From Trichostrongylus colubriformis (taxonomy: Eukaryota > Nematoda > Chromadorea > Rhabditida > Trichostrongylidae), in assembly GCA_963978905.1 (NCBI GenBank), contig OZ022261.1, forward strand, positions 35,634,102-35,698,101: DNA of 64,000 nt. The letters are read 5' to 3'. Of the stretch, positions 25,101 through 39,400 are shown one piece after another. The notes beneath the pieces are model-generated. The model was not told where the DNA came from. It saw only the letters and a program-made list of their open reading frames with translations, and ran no database searches. The position numbers and the translations under genes are program-made. Positions within the stretch are counted from its first letter, which is position 1; each line of letters starts with the position of its first letter.

Positions 25101-28100
25101 TACGTGCAGTCAACAAGTTGTACTCGTACAAAATCCTATTACTGCTTAATATATTGTAGAAATGTCATTTTCTGTCGTTCTTGCATTTTATTCCCTGGGT
25201 AACACATTCGATATGTAGTAGTGCACTATTGTTACACAGGTGGTCTCATCACGGTCCATTACCTCTCATCCTGATGCTCATTTACTGAAGCCTCCCAATC
25301 CACGAATAGGTGTCATTAAACTGGCTCACAACCCAAGCAGTAGGGTCCTGCGGTAGTGGAGACAGAGTTTTTCCGAATTTTTCAAAGGAGTCAGCGGATC
25401 TTCCTTCCCATAGCCATTACGGCCGTTGTTCAATTCTCAAACAGATATTTCTTGACTTTTCCTTTGTCAGTGGGTTGTAATGAACGGTTTTATACGGGAA
25501 GTCAATTCGTCGCTCTTGGTTCCTTTCAAAATTTATAACACATCCGACTTCCTTCTCATTGGTGCTGGCTTTTGAAAGTGTATCTTGCCTTCATAAGGAT
25601 TCACTGGGCGGACCGATGTAACATCAGGTTTTACATTCATCCAGACTATTGTAGTACCACCAAGCAATCACCAAGAGATGGGAAAGATTCTGTATCCATA
25701 CTGAAAAGTATCACCCGACACGCCCCAACGCTCTCCTACCAGTAAGGCTCCCAATAATGCCCGTCTCCAGGTGAGCATGGAGGTGGGAGTTATGTCCAAG
25801 TGTTGCGCAGTACGAAAGAGGTTATACACGAAACTCTATCGATTTATCCTTGCGCCCGTGCAGCGATACACCTTGGAAAAATCGTCCATGAAAATTGGAG
25901 TTTTCGTTGGGTCCGCGAGGGTCATGGAGCAAGTCGGCGGGGTCACGTGGTCAGTGACGCAGAGCAGGGAGCCAGTCAACGTTGCGCGCGAAATTCTGAA
26001 TGCACTTCTTTACGCAGACAGCTGATATGAGGTTGTTCGGCGGGAATTTAAACGAGTAGCCATTATTTCGAATTTTCATTTTTGCGCTGAAAGAGATGAG
26101 TTTTTTGGTTCTTTTTGTTTCTGTTCAAGCACTGTATGTTGCATGATATTTTTTGGAGGAATTGAATGATAGGATCTCGCTGCACGATTCATTGAAAGGC
26201 AACCCTTTCCTTACGCCAAACCTGCTCCAATGTATTACTTACCTTAAGCATTTCGTACTGAAGTATTTCCGAAACACACGAAGTCCAGGATAATTCATTT
26301 ACAATTTAGTTGTAATTAGTTGTAATGTTTTTTAGTAGTGAATGGTGCTAGTATGTGAGTGAGTTGCATAAGGCCCGTCAATTACACACCCGACATGCTG
26401 TGTGTTCACCCCTTTTTCATTTCGACTGATAGCTGACATGTGTCACCGCAACTTAGCCATTTCTCACTTTGTTTTTCACACTTATTTTTTATCATTCCTT
26501 TCCCTTACTTCATTTCCTCTGCTATATTCCACCTCTTTCCCACAACGCTTTCCACCCGTTTCCTCGATGCTCCGTCCAGATTTGTGTGAGACCCACGTTC
26601 ACTATCGCGTGTACTGCTCAATGGTCATCTGTTCCAGAATCTCCCGCTCGCTACTGTCATCCATCTTCCATTCACAAGCGTGCACTTGTTCTGAGAGAAA
26701 CCGCGACGAGGATCTTGTAACTACTGATGCACATAACTGATCGCTAACATATGCCGCCACTATGACCGCTATCCATTTTGATGTTCTCATGCACTCATCA
26801 CATCCTCTTTTACTTCATCTTCTTTCTGCTCATTTCTTTCCAGTCATTCTTTTCCTCACAGCACTCCCATCATTCTTAATTTTAAGTTTATGTTTGGGAA
26901 TAGGACAAGCACTACCTTTATGCAATAAATGTAATCGAAGTACTCTGAACAACCACTTAATAGCAGTAGCATTAAGTAGTATATGCAATACTGTTCACAA
27001 TTTTTAAAAAATCGGCACCTGGCGAGGGGTAATGACGTAAATCGTCGTACAGTCATAAATTCGTTCAAAGTGGATAAAATGGAAAAAAATTGAAAGCGCT
27101 TGTTTCGTCTCGATGCGACGGTTCAACGACATGAAACGTCGAATATTTGGAAAAGTAGGTCTGCAGCTTTTAAGTGAAAGCTGCATCTACATTAGATGTA
27201 TCTATGTTTTCTAGAAAAATCGACGAAAAAGAGCTTTATTAAGACTCGGTGTCGAACTGCCTATGCACCGTTTTTTTTTTTTATAATGCTTCCAACAATT
27301 GCTAGGAATGTCGGCAATGACGAGCTGCAGTTATGCTTTGCCATGTGTTGTAAATTAGATTATGTTACTAATCATAAATTATTCACTTTTACCACCTATT
27401 ATTTAATACCCAGCCAAGTCGTTTCGAGAAATGCACATGACTAAAAGAGTCATTAAAAAATGCACCCATTCAAAAAATGCAGCAGTAATGTGTTACTACC
27501 CCTTACAACTGTGATTTCCTCGAAGACACCATTAGGGGCTTACGAATATGAGAGTTGGGGAGATGTCTCTATTATATGTGGTTTGAAATTAGCATAGATG
27601 GTCGGAGTCTTTGAAGGACCCTCGTTTGGCGTTACTCTTGGTGCTCCAAAGCTACCGAGGGACGAGTTGGTGGGAGGCGGAGCGACGCTCACGACGTTGC
27701 TCGCTTCTGCATCAGCAAGCGGCTAGTGATGCAGAGAGTGCGAAAGCACGTCCTCAATTGTGATTAGGGGTTTTATTTCACGGAACTCCGAACCTTTCAC
27801 TCCCTTCTTTCTCTGCTGTTGCATTACCGAGCACCTCTACGCTCAAACTTCATGCTCATAATTATCTCACAAACGGTGGAAATCTCGCCCAGCGGTGTCT
27901 TTACCTATCGGCTACTTGTATTTATTGTATGTGAAACGGCGCAAATGAACATTCCTTCACACATCTGTGCGCTCCGGTTTTTTACAGTGCTATTCGATAC
28001 CTTCATTTAGTTGAGTTTGGACTAAGAGATTTCTCGTGATATAAAGAAAGGCACGTGGAATCCTATCGTGAGATTTTTAGGCCTGAATAGCTGCATTCAT

Positions 28101-28689
28101 TTTCAAATAATGTATTCGACCGAAAGGCTCAGCAAGAGTTCTGTATCACATCATTGTCGACAAACTACGTAGCTTTTTCTTTTCATTTATCTTATCCTCA
28201 CCTTCATCTTCTTTCTTATTTATCTTTTTACCCTCTCATCACATCGCATTCGATATTTCAGCGCTCAAGTAGGCAAACCCATAAGCATACCGCATTGAAC
28301 CAAGGCAGTGCAGAAAAATTCCGACCTTTTTTAACGCCTCGAGTTTCGTCGTGCTTTGTTGAAATAGCTGCTAACGGCTTCAGCTTGATCTCTAAAATGG
28401 CTCAGGTATTTATTATTCCGAGGATCTCCAAGCTCAATCGATTGGTATACTCAGTTAATAGTGGTCACTACATAAGAAATGCTTTTGAAAAATAGCAGCG
28501 ACTTTGAAATGTGGGCATAGGTTTCCACAGCACTTGGTTTTCTTCCATTCAATTTTCCTTATGGTATGATAATTGTGTAAGAAAAGTTTTCAGAAATTCC
28601 ATCCGAAATTTCCAGCTGTTTAGCAGCAGCGAGTGTTTCTTATAGAATCAAATATCAGCGAAGTGACTGATCGCTGACATTTACTCCCA

Positions 28690-29154
28690 AGATTTCCGTG
28701 TTATCGTGGAGGCGGGTGGCGTTAATTTACGCTCTGTATGTTCATTATCCCGGATTATGGCCTGTGTGACGAAGGCGGGCACGAGGGTTTGTGGTGGCAG
28801 ATCGGTTGGTGGGTTCTCGAGGTCGACACGTTGCCGGCGAAAATGAACAGTTGCCTTCGAGACGCTCACGCGGCTGTCCTCGTCATCCAGAAACGTTGGT
28901 TGGTACTCGGAGAGGACTGCAGCAGGAGGAGGGACGACGGGCAGCCGAGATGGACGGACCGATGGAGAGCGGCGTGTGTGACCGACCGCCTAGAGGCCAG
29001 CGCCACACCGACCGACTCAGCTTTTGCTTCGCTCTATGATCGACTGATGATGATCAATCTTAAACCCGAACGAATTTCCGTTCGTTTGCCGGCCAGTCAG
29101 GGCGACCAGGCGACCTCTTCAACTCCGAACGCCACAACTGTCCCGATCCAATAA
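28690..29154. other. GC-rich block with a 138-residue open frame
   Basis: The block stands out from AT-rich flanks. The plus frame 28738-29154 encodes a Trp-rich start and a charged middle, and is open for 138 codons. I do not recognise it, and no splice partners or homologous motif are visible. It could be a single-exon gene, a degraded repeat, or regulatory DNA about 1.3 kb before the receptor gene. Confidence 0.25.
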
Positions 29155-30374
29155 TGTTGTCGTACGCTATTAAATTGCAATTTATTCTATTGTCTTTTGT
29201 TTATAGGGCTCATTGCAACTGCTGGTCTCTATTCCCATTGCAGAAAACCAAACTGCAAAGTATCTTATGTAAAATTGCTTACAAATTTACGCGTTTTTGT
29301 GGATGTCCGTTTACTTATGGCTGACCGCTTATGCCTATGATGTACGAAAACCAACAGAAGTCATAGAAAAAATTATCTCATTAATACCGTAATGAGCCAA
29401 TGAAACCTCATATTTCCCCTTTTCACTTCTTTTGTTGATTTTTTTTTTTCAAATGCTCGATGTTGTTATCAATTTTATCAATTAAGATCAGATGGACTTC
29501 ACGCCAATCATTTCTCTAATTACCTATTCATATTTCCCCCATTGGGAAACGGTGTTTAATTGGATACTGTAGACTACGTTTAATTGCATTTACACCTTGT
29601 CGAACGTGGCCGACAATATGACAATGATGACGTTTTCAATTAGAGAGAATCGTTAGGAGCAGATATCGATCAAATCATTCCCACGCTTGGATTAATGTAC
29701 TAATAAATGCTTCTAAGCAGGGTCAAGTATCCTGCCTATCGACCGTATTGTCATTACGAACCCCATGGAAGTGTTCGGTATTACGACCCCTCTCTTAAAG
29801 AGCCTCTGGCACTCACTACTCCCAAAAACTGACAAAAAACTATCAAAAGAATTTGTTATGACCTTCTATTTTTTTCGAGCTCCTTCTCATCAGCACATGC
29901 TCGTCTTGGCAAGTACGACTCCCCCTCCAAACGACTATATACGACCCCCCCCCCACCTCTCTCTAAGAATAGTAAGCTAACACCTGATCCTGCTATTGAA
30001 CCCGTTTTATGTCTATGTTGGTCCTACAGTGAGGAGATCGTATTACTGTAATCACCCGTGGCTCACTTTTCACTGTTTCCTCTGGCGTTTGTCTTTCCGT
30101 ACTGAGTAGACAGTATACTGGTAATGGATCTACTCCAGACGCCCTAAACTCCAATCAATCATCATCTATCAACGATAGCCGCCTATTGGATTTCGTATTG
30201 TCTGCTAACCGCTATGCCGTAATCGCTTACAGATGTTCTGCTCACATATTCACACACACTGCATTCTTAAGCACCATAATTGTTTATGTAAGCACGTGAT
30301 CAATTAACTTAATCCCGAAAATCGATATTGATTTAATCGCTTTTTGTGTATTACAGTATCCCTCTCACTGCTGT

Positions 30375-30384
30375 GGAATTTCAG
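30375..30384 (+). promoter_or_regulatory. Candidate trans-splice acceptor before the receptor start
   Basis: TGGAATTTCAG ends at 30384, 33 bases before the predicted ATG at 30417. It matches the nematode TTTCAG acceptor. A weaker TTCAG ends at 30404. An ATG at 30412 is followed at once by a stop codon, so the start is taken at 30417. Confidence 0.5.
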
Positions 30385-30416
30385 ATTAGCTGCCTATTAG
30401 TTCAGCCTACTATGCA

Positions 30417-33400
30417 ATGATTTTGGTGCTATCGTTGCTTTCCTCACTAATAATCGAATCAAAAGCCGGATTTCGTGAAACTCCTGCAAATCATTCTGTA
30501 CTGCTCGGACAGGATGTCACATTTAGATGTGCAGCTGACAAATCAGCTTCCAGTTCAGAGTTGTAAGTATATTTACAATTTTATCGTAACACTATTTTTA
30601 TTCCGTCCTATATTCCTTCCTTTGTCAGTCGCCCTTGCCCTTGAAAAAAATTGTGCTTGCTTTCTGTCTATGAAAAGTTTTTTAATATCTTCCTGGACAT
30701 TTTTTCTGACATTTGTGGCATTTTCCATCTGATGCCCGCATTTCCCATGGCCATCTTCCTGCGCAAGTAGGGGGGATGAGGCTCTGCGGAAGATTTTTTC
30801 TAAAAAGTGCTGATGTAAATGTCTAAAAAATTCTAAACAAAGGGTTTTTGTGATTTTTAAGGTACAGTCAGTGGCGCAGTAATACTGGTGCTCTACTAGG
30901 ATTTCATGATGTTGGTCCATTAGCTGGTCATCAGGGTCGATATAGTTACCTTAAGGTAAGTAAGTAAACGATAATGCAAGTGTTGCCATTGCTTCATATG
31001 CCCTACACTTTATTATAAATATTTACATTGTTTTAAAAATCATAATTACTTAATCCCTTTTTGCCATAATTCTTAACCTCTCACTGTTCCTGTGATTGAT
31101 TTATTGATCGGTTCAGTTTTCTCGAGAAGAGCTTCACCTTCGTATCGAACGGGTAACTTTGGAGGATGACGGACAATTCGAATGTCAAATGTTACGACCA
31201 GATGAGGGCCCCATACGAGCCGCTGCTTACCTGACAGTAATCGGTAAAAGTCATTCAAATTCCATCTTCTTTGAAAAGTAAAAAACCAAAAAGTGTCTTT
31301 TCAGTGCCACCGAAAACCGTTCACTTTACTAATTACCAGTCTGGAAGTGTTGTTGATGTAAATGAGGAGCTTCCACTGAATCTCACGTGCGAATCACCAA
31401 ATGCCAAGCCGGAAGCTGTCATAACTTGGTATGTCGCACTGCTGGAACACCCATTTTGCTAATTAAGGTATTTTGCTTGAAGGTACATCAATGGAAGAAA
31501 AATCGAAGAAGGTGTTCAGCGATGGGGATCTTATAATCTTAACAAAACCACTACAAGTTATGCAGCCTTACAGTGGCGTCCACGGTAAATTCTCTCCCGG
31601 TAATGAATTTGTATGCTCTGGAAGTTAAAAAAAAGCAGTTTTAGACGAATCGATCACAAAAAAGTGCTGACATGCGAAGCGGCTCATGCAGAGAGTGGCA
31701 CGCGAATTCGCACCAATCTGACTCTAAACGTGTTGTGTGAGTTGTCGGACTACGGATTATTACACTACCATCACTACGTACTTGGATATTCATGACCTCA
31801 TAATCACTGCTCTGTCACGCTCTCATCCGCCTGTTCCGCCTCGTAAATATCCCTTTTTGTCGGCCTTATTCTCAAGTCACTCGAATGTTGGCGTTAATGT
31901 ATTCACGCCAAGCGACGTTTCCTTTTCGCCGATCACCGCGCGACCGACCAAGGCCCCGTCAGCCACTCCGAGTCGGCCAGGCGACCGGGGCTCCAATGGT
32001 TTTCGTATGCAGATTTCGGCTATTCATCAATGACTCTTGGCTTTTGGAAAGGCCGCACTATGATATAGGGCCACAATTGAGCGCAACTGCCATTGCGGCG
32101 CCAGATGGCGCCGGATACCTGCGCAGTTCACGGCTCCGCTGTGAATACTATTTAGCAATGTGGCCATTGGCATCATTAACAAAACGATTGCGAATACTGA
32201 TCGGCAGTAAATTACCAGCAGAGAGGGCGATAAATAGTCAAGGGGTAAACAAACCCTGAAAAGTTTACCGATTTCTGGAGTGGTCAATTTATGAGAAACG
32301 GAACACTTGCATCTCACCCGTAGCGCTGAGGGCTGGGTCGAGCCTGCCCTTGAGCGAAAATTTCGAAAAATACCCCCGGTCTACGCTTTCGAGGCTTCCT
32401 ATCTACGAGTCCTCCTGTTCTTTCTCGAGGCTTTTCTTATACTCCCTACAAAATATAGTCATTGACTGAAGACCTTTTACTAGAGATCATCTCATCGCTC
32501 TAGAGAAAAATTTCAAAGTTTAGCCCTCATTTTGCTACACGATATATGAGTCCTTCAAAGCTTCCTCGACTTTGATCGAGGGGTTCTTTTCCAGAGCAAT
32601 ATTGGCTTCATTATTTATTTGGGGATCTGGCATTGAGCTGTCCACACGTGAAGGACCTTTTGGTGTTCATCAGGCCATCAGTTGTTTAGACAAGTACTGA
32701 GCAGTACATTGGCGACATTTTTGAAACAACCTGCAGTACGGTTTCTGAACTTGAGCCTGAGGCCCCTAATTTTTCGGGATCCCCTTTCATTTCTCATGCT
32801 GCATCGTATCTCGATATGCTTATAGTGCCCAATGACCAGATCTATGTTTTCAGATCCACCTGATCGGCCCCAAGTCTCGATGCTGAACGGTGATTCATTC
32901 GTTCGAGCTGGTGACAATGTGACTGTGGCTTGTGTAGTGTCTGGTGGTAATCCACCACCGGATGTCTCATGGTATCTCAAAGATCGTCTTTTGAGTGCTC
33001 TATTTCACTACGATCATCAGACACAGGTACGTAAATCACTTCAAAACTGAAGCACCACGGAGAAGTTACCACATGTGGCCTGTGTGTGTGGCCCATTCAA
33101 ACGAGGGCAATATTATGCCGTCTCCATCCACATTACACTTCGTTCCCACCTGCTTACGTGCCAATCACTGTTGTTGCTTCGCTCCTCATTATATGGCACT
33201 AGGCTTGGCGAAAAAGCGGTCATTTAGACGGATAGTATATCCTGGGCACATTTCCAACAGTTTATTGAATTTAGTGATATTTATTTCCATATCGAAAAGA
33301 TAGGGTTCCTTCCAAGTAACGTGGGTTGGGTTTAGAAGAAAATTTCGTGGTGAAAAATTGCTCCTTTCTAAAAACTTCTTTTGCTGAAAATCTTCGAGTT

Positions 33401-36400
33401 TTCAGCAATTGTGACCAAACGAGTAGAGGGCTTTTTTTGTGTCCAAGAACTAGCGTCCAGCTGTGGAGGGGATCGTTGTTCATACATGGTTGTTGTTACC
33501 TAATACAGTCATATACTAAAGCCACCCCCTCTCCCCATTTGATGAATTGATTGCCTAAAATCCATGGTGGTTGCGGCCACGGTAAACCATGGATCGAGGA
33601 ATCATCATCGGGGACCGTATTTTAAGTGGGTTGAAAAAGCTCGTAACCAATTTTTTTCCTTGGAAATGTCTCGGAAAAGCCCCACCACCACCACTTTTTC
33701 AGTGATTCTTGGATCGATGAGCTGACCTGTAAAAAAACAATGTCGCCAGTCGATAATCATATTTTGTGCTAGGTGGCAATGTTATGATCGAGGATTTATT
33801 CGCCTTTTTTCGGAGGGAAAGGCCGCTATATTGCTATTTTTAACGGTCTCTCTTCAAAAACACAACTAGTGAAATGTCGCAATTCTGAAAAAATTTCCTA
33901 GACGCCAGTTTTGACCCTGGTTGGACCCGTGAACATTGAAGAGATAACTTTTGAGGGCAAAATGAGGGAGGATAACAGAGTCTGAAATTCGTTTCTCGAC
34001 TTTAAATTCGGTATAATTTGGGATTCAACCGCTATTAATAAACCGTAGGTTTCGAATAATGTCTAGATCTGCGATATACCCGGTCAGGAGTGTGCCCTTA
34101 CTATTGCTTTCCCCGGATGATAGGCTGAAAAATACACTGCTATGTGTCTCTCAATCTTTGTTAACCATGTCTAACGCCGATTTGCTCTGATGGATTTCCA
34201 GCATGTGCTATCAGAGCTGACCTCGATCTGTGAGCACTTAATTAGCCAGGCGGGATCTTGTCCCGAAAAGGGATCGCTCATATCTAGGTGAAGGGTGTCC
34301 CTGGAGAGCTACAACGGGAGAGGCGACATATGGCCTTGAAGAGCACTGACGGTAGCGGTAGAGTTGACAAAAGCGATTTTTTTGCAAAAAAAAGGGATTC
34401 GATTCAAATATTTGACATGGGAACATAACATATAGATATCGAGTAGTGTCCAGAAAGCCTATATCTGGACTCGGTCAAAAGTGTTTCGGGAAGTTATTTG
34501 TCAAACGACGAGTCAATGCCCTATATGCGCGTCTGAAGATGGCCCGCTCAAGAGTTCCCCAGAGAGTGTCTTGGATTTCAAGCCGTAACATATAGATTCG
34601 AGAGTATTCGCTGATAAGGGACTTTTCAGAAGTTCAAAGCTGAAAACCGATGTTCATGCTAATATCAGCTTTCGCACTTCTCCCGACAACTAATTTGGTA
34701 TGGCCTTGTAAATCAGAGATTAGCGTATGCTTGCTTACGTAATTATGCGCGAGCGTTATGCCGCAAAGGCTAATGGCAGTCAATATTATTGATGGCATTT
34801 TTGGCACATCTTCGGCTTGCAGCTTATTGCGGGGTTGAACTTGTGGTAAGGTCTGGCGCGAGGCGAAGGGAGATGTCTGTTTGGTCTCGGGGTCGTATTT
34901 CTTAAGGCAACTCGCAATTGCAGGGTGAGCTGTCAAGTTAAATTTGGTAGCAATTTGTAGAAACGTACTCCTAAGCACCCTCTTCATTGCGTTGGGTGTG
35001 CATCAGGACTACCCAACTAGGTCACCGCACCACGCGAGTTAGTTCGCCGCGTGCGTCAAATGCCTTGCCGCTCTCGTTGTGAACTGGCCGCACTGTACGG
35101 GGCTCGCTCGCCGCCTCTTCGCAGGACTTGACCTATTTGGACAGTACCAAGGCAACACCACTGCTATAGGAACCATTGTCAAACATTCCTGAGAGTTTCT
35201 GCCAACACGGATATTATCGTCCACCACGGTACATCTCCTGAGCCTGATTCAAAGTTGGATCAGCCGATTTTCCTGCTTTTTTGCAGACCCCTGTTTCGAC
35301 ACTCGAGCATGTGGCCATCAATAATAACTGGCCTTTTTTCCAACGACATTGCAAGTAGTAATCGATAAAAGGCCCCTGGTGTAAAATCTTGTAAAAAAAA
35401 TAGCCTCTAGTGTAAAACCTTGTAAAAAACAATGTCCTAAGGATGCGTGATTTAAAGGAATCGTCCACGGAAAATGAGTTTTTGTGTTACCCATATATTT
35501 ATGTTGTATTTGCCTAATGTTGGCCTCATGCAAAATTTCACGCGAAAAAATGTGAATCTGGCCGAGATACAGCACCACAAAGTGCGGTCCCAGTGGGCGG
35601 GGCCTCCGTGTAAAGCCTCGTACCGCGTCCGCAGTGGTCTGAGACGCATTGTAGTAACAGAAGGTTACGTAAGCAGTACCACTCTCCGTTCCCAACGGCG
35701 GCGGAAGACGGGACGAGGCTTCTAAACGGAGGCCCCGCCCACTGGGACCGCACTTTGTGGTGCTGTATCTCAGCCAGATTCACATTTTTTCGCGTGAAAT
35801 TTTGCATGAGGCCAACATTAGGCAAATACAACATAAATATATGGGTAACACGAAAACTCATTTTTCCGTGGACGATTCCTTTAAGGCATCATGCAGTTGA
35901 GAGAATCTGCTGGGATAAGCCATGACAATATGCAAGTGAGGCCAGTCGCGCTATCCGAATAGAAAATTTGTGTTGTGGCGTCCTTAGTGCGACGCGATGC
36001 GAATCATGGCGCCTAACATAACTGGGTCCTAAAGCGACTGAGAGTCCTCGGGCGGCTGCGGTAAATTTTTTTTCATGCTCCCTAGTCTTGATTTCCTTCC
36101 TGCATCACGCCTCGGGTACGCTGTCCCGCCCACATTACCTGCATGGACGAAACTTCGAAGGAATGTATCTATGCAGGAATTTATATTTTTCGCGTGAAAC
36201 TTTGCATGTGACTCTTCCTGTATGAGTCCAGCATCACAGTTCGGGAACAAGAAAAACACGAGTTTTCTTGATTGATTTCTTTACCTACTCATACGTGACC
36301 AATTTCAGGAAACTAAGAACACGTACTCGTTTATGGCCCAACCTGAGGACAATCTGGCCAATTATGAATGTCGGGCAACGAACAGAGTTGGCCAACAGCC

Positions 36401-39400
36401 ACAAACTCGTTCGATTCATGTCAAAGTGGCTTGTAAGTGGCTTTGTTGCATTGGCTGGTCGATGAGGACGTGATGGTGATAAATGTTGTTACAACTATCC
36501 GTTGATCCTGGTTCATTTAGATGCACCACTAGGAGTGGAAGTGCTTGGTGAAAGCAGTATACGACAAGGAAGTGTCACTGTGGTTCAGTGTAGAACAAAG
36601 TAATCCACTTTTCTTACTTTTATCAATTTAGAGTAACCAACTAATAACTGTATAGATATAGGTAAATCAGTAAAATCGAGGATTTTTTATTGCAGATTCC
36701 AGAAATTCCTCAAGAAAGAATGTCCCCATATTCTAGCATACTTGATGACCTGTCCTCAAACGTCCTTTTTCCAGAAGAGTTTGTACAGCTGTTGACTAAC
36801 TAAATCTCACCCATTACTGGGACAAACCTACTGTGATCCCAAATCCGTTCAAGGATGGGCACACGCGTGGCCGAACGTTAATTGCCTAATTGACGGTCTA
36901 CGGCCCTCGTTACATCATTGAACAATCGTGAGATGGGATTTGTCCAACTGCCATGGACTTCCACAAGAGATTTAATTGATGAATTGATTGAGAATAGTAA
37001 TTGAACGACTACGCGGACTGTCAATTAGATGACGTTGAGATGAGTGGGGTAACGAGGCAGGAGGTGAAGGGACGACCCACAAAAAAACGATAGTATTTTT
37101 ATTCACTATTTACAGACCATCGAATCCTGTGTCGCGTATCTCATGGCTTGTTAATGGCCATCCTATACCGGCTACGATACAAAGTGAACACCAACAGGTA
37201 ATCATAAAATGGACAGCATTTTGATAGACATGCCCTACTAGCTGTTAATAGACAAGAGGGTATTCAACAAATAAGCATTAACCTCACCACCCACAAACAA
37301 AACTATACGTAAACAAGAGCTAATTTTTTGAAAAAGATTGCCTGAATAGCCAGCCCTGAAAACCCAGACGTGAATTAGTTTGTTCGGTTTCATGAACTTA
37401 CCGTTCATCAGGCGTCTGGACTTTCCAAGCGGGTCACCGCGCCGCGCGCACCGATTACCTTGCTGGGCCCTTTGCGAATTTTCCGCGCGCTATGGGCGCA
37501 GCGGAAGACTACTCGTGTGACCTAACCTATTTGATTGTCCTGATGAGCTCCCCAGTTCCAGGCAAAGACGCAGAAAACTACCGTTCTCATTCTTGCGACT
37601 AGTACCTGGTTTATCTTGAAGTAAAAGGAAATTCTGTTTGTTCATAAAAATCAATACTTTCTCCCTTTCCAGTCCTATGGAACGATGTCGATTTCAAATC
37701 TGACTATAAACACTAATGAAGTTATAACTGCTAAACATCAAATGACTGTTGAATGCAATGCTAGAAACGACGAAGGAACTGCCTCTAAACAGCATGTGAT
37801 CAAGATTCTCGGTAAGCGAGTATAAGAAAGAAATGCTGCGAGAAATTATCGATTTATTGATTTAGCTCCTCCTATGCCTCCCCGTATCACTGGTCTCGAG
37901 GAAGGCATACATTTGGAAGGGCTTGTGCTCAATGTGACATGTGAAGCTCATGGCGGAAATCCATTGGCTGATATTTCGTGGTACAGGGGATACGATAAGG
38001 TATGTATTTTCAAGTAATTCTTTGGGTTTTCAAAGAATATCGAAAAATCGTTGTGTTTGAGCGTATGCTGAAAGGGAAACGAAAACCACGTTGGTCAAAG
38101 GTGAGATTTTCAAGAACTTCAGTGGTGGTTCAGTGCTTTTGTGAATTGTGAAATTTGTGAAAACGAGCAGACGCCAATTCGCTATCTCTGCTCTGCATAT
38201 ATAGCAGTTCGTTGCTAAGCCCATTCGGAACCTAATCAGTCGTTCATCCGATCTATGCGGCGCGGTCAGCGCGAATAGTTGTTCGTGGCAAAACCATACA
38301 TATCGATCCAATGCCAACTCCATTGCGACTATCGTGTGCATTTATAAAACGACTGATTGGGTTTTGAAATTGAAAATTACGAATCCTGCACTTGTAGAAG
38401 TCTTTTTTCGCTTACATCTCGCATGGATTACCTTATTCACATACTGGTACTCGAAAGAATGATTCCAGAGGTTTATAGAGATGCCATTTTAAATACTCAG
38501 ATAAGGTCGAGACTGCATCAGAAGGATTCAACTAGGTCATCATGCCGCGCAAATCCTTCATCGTGCACGACTAGCTTTTTCAACTCCCTGTATGAATTGG
38601 CTCATTTTGCAACGGGACCAGCAAATACCCTGTCGCGCGTGACGACCCAGTGTGCGTGGCCCAGTGACCAGTTGGACCCGTCACCCGAATTAGGTCGACT
38701 ACCAGTATATAGTGAGCTGTGGGACGGAAGGAGCCTATGCTGGTAGCGAATGAGACATGTCAGCGTTCCTATGCAGGGCGTTGATCATGCGCAGTGCGTC
38801 GTCGCCTTGGCTCCTTCTGCGCTTGTGCCACACCCTTTCATTCACTTCCTACTTTTTCGATGTTGCTGTAGACTTATTTCCTGTGATAAACGATTTCCGA
38901 TAGAATTATATCAACAGATTTTCAGCTTCCCGGTGCAAGGACTTCGGTTTCTGGCGATTCCGCCATCTCATCACTATCACTTACACTCGACCGTATGATG
39001 AACGGTCAGCGTCTGAAATGCGAAGCAATGAACTCTGCTCTAGACGAACCGCTTGTGGACTACAAACAACTATCCGTCCTATGTGAGTTTCAACCAAGCG
39101 AAAGGATAAGGATAGTAGTGGTCTTTGAAGAACATGAATATGTTTGTTTGATAAGGGAGAGCATCTGGAAATTCCTCGTAAATCGCGTCCCGTCTACTGC
39201 TCTCGTCAGCTCTGCCTGAGTTAGTCTATCACTTGGCCGAGCATAGGCATTCGGGATTAACGTCGTTGTTGAGACTGTGGAGCGCAAGGCGGCACACGCG
39301 AGCTAGGGGCACCGTTGGGTCCGGAGACGACTATGCTCGATATAAGGCGTACCACACCGTCCCAGACGTTGTCATAGCTCGCTCCCATCGCGTCGCGCAC

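Larger units (their letters stand above)
17861..30383. other. Long intergenic region without a supported gene
   Basis: No frame in this 12.5 kb shows a known domain or an in-phase exon chain. It contains fold-back copies at 18870-18959 and 21968-22107, family-9 pieces near 20570-20940 and 27765-27850, a small hairpin at 19906-19953, a C-rich run near 22580 and a GC-rich block at about 28690-29150. The last few kilobases probably include regulatory DNA for the downstream adhesion-receptor gene, but I see no specific site. Confidence 0.5.
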
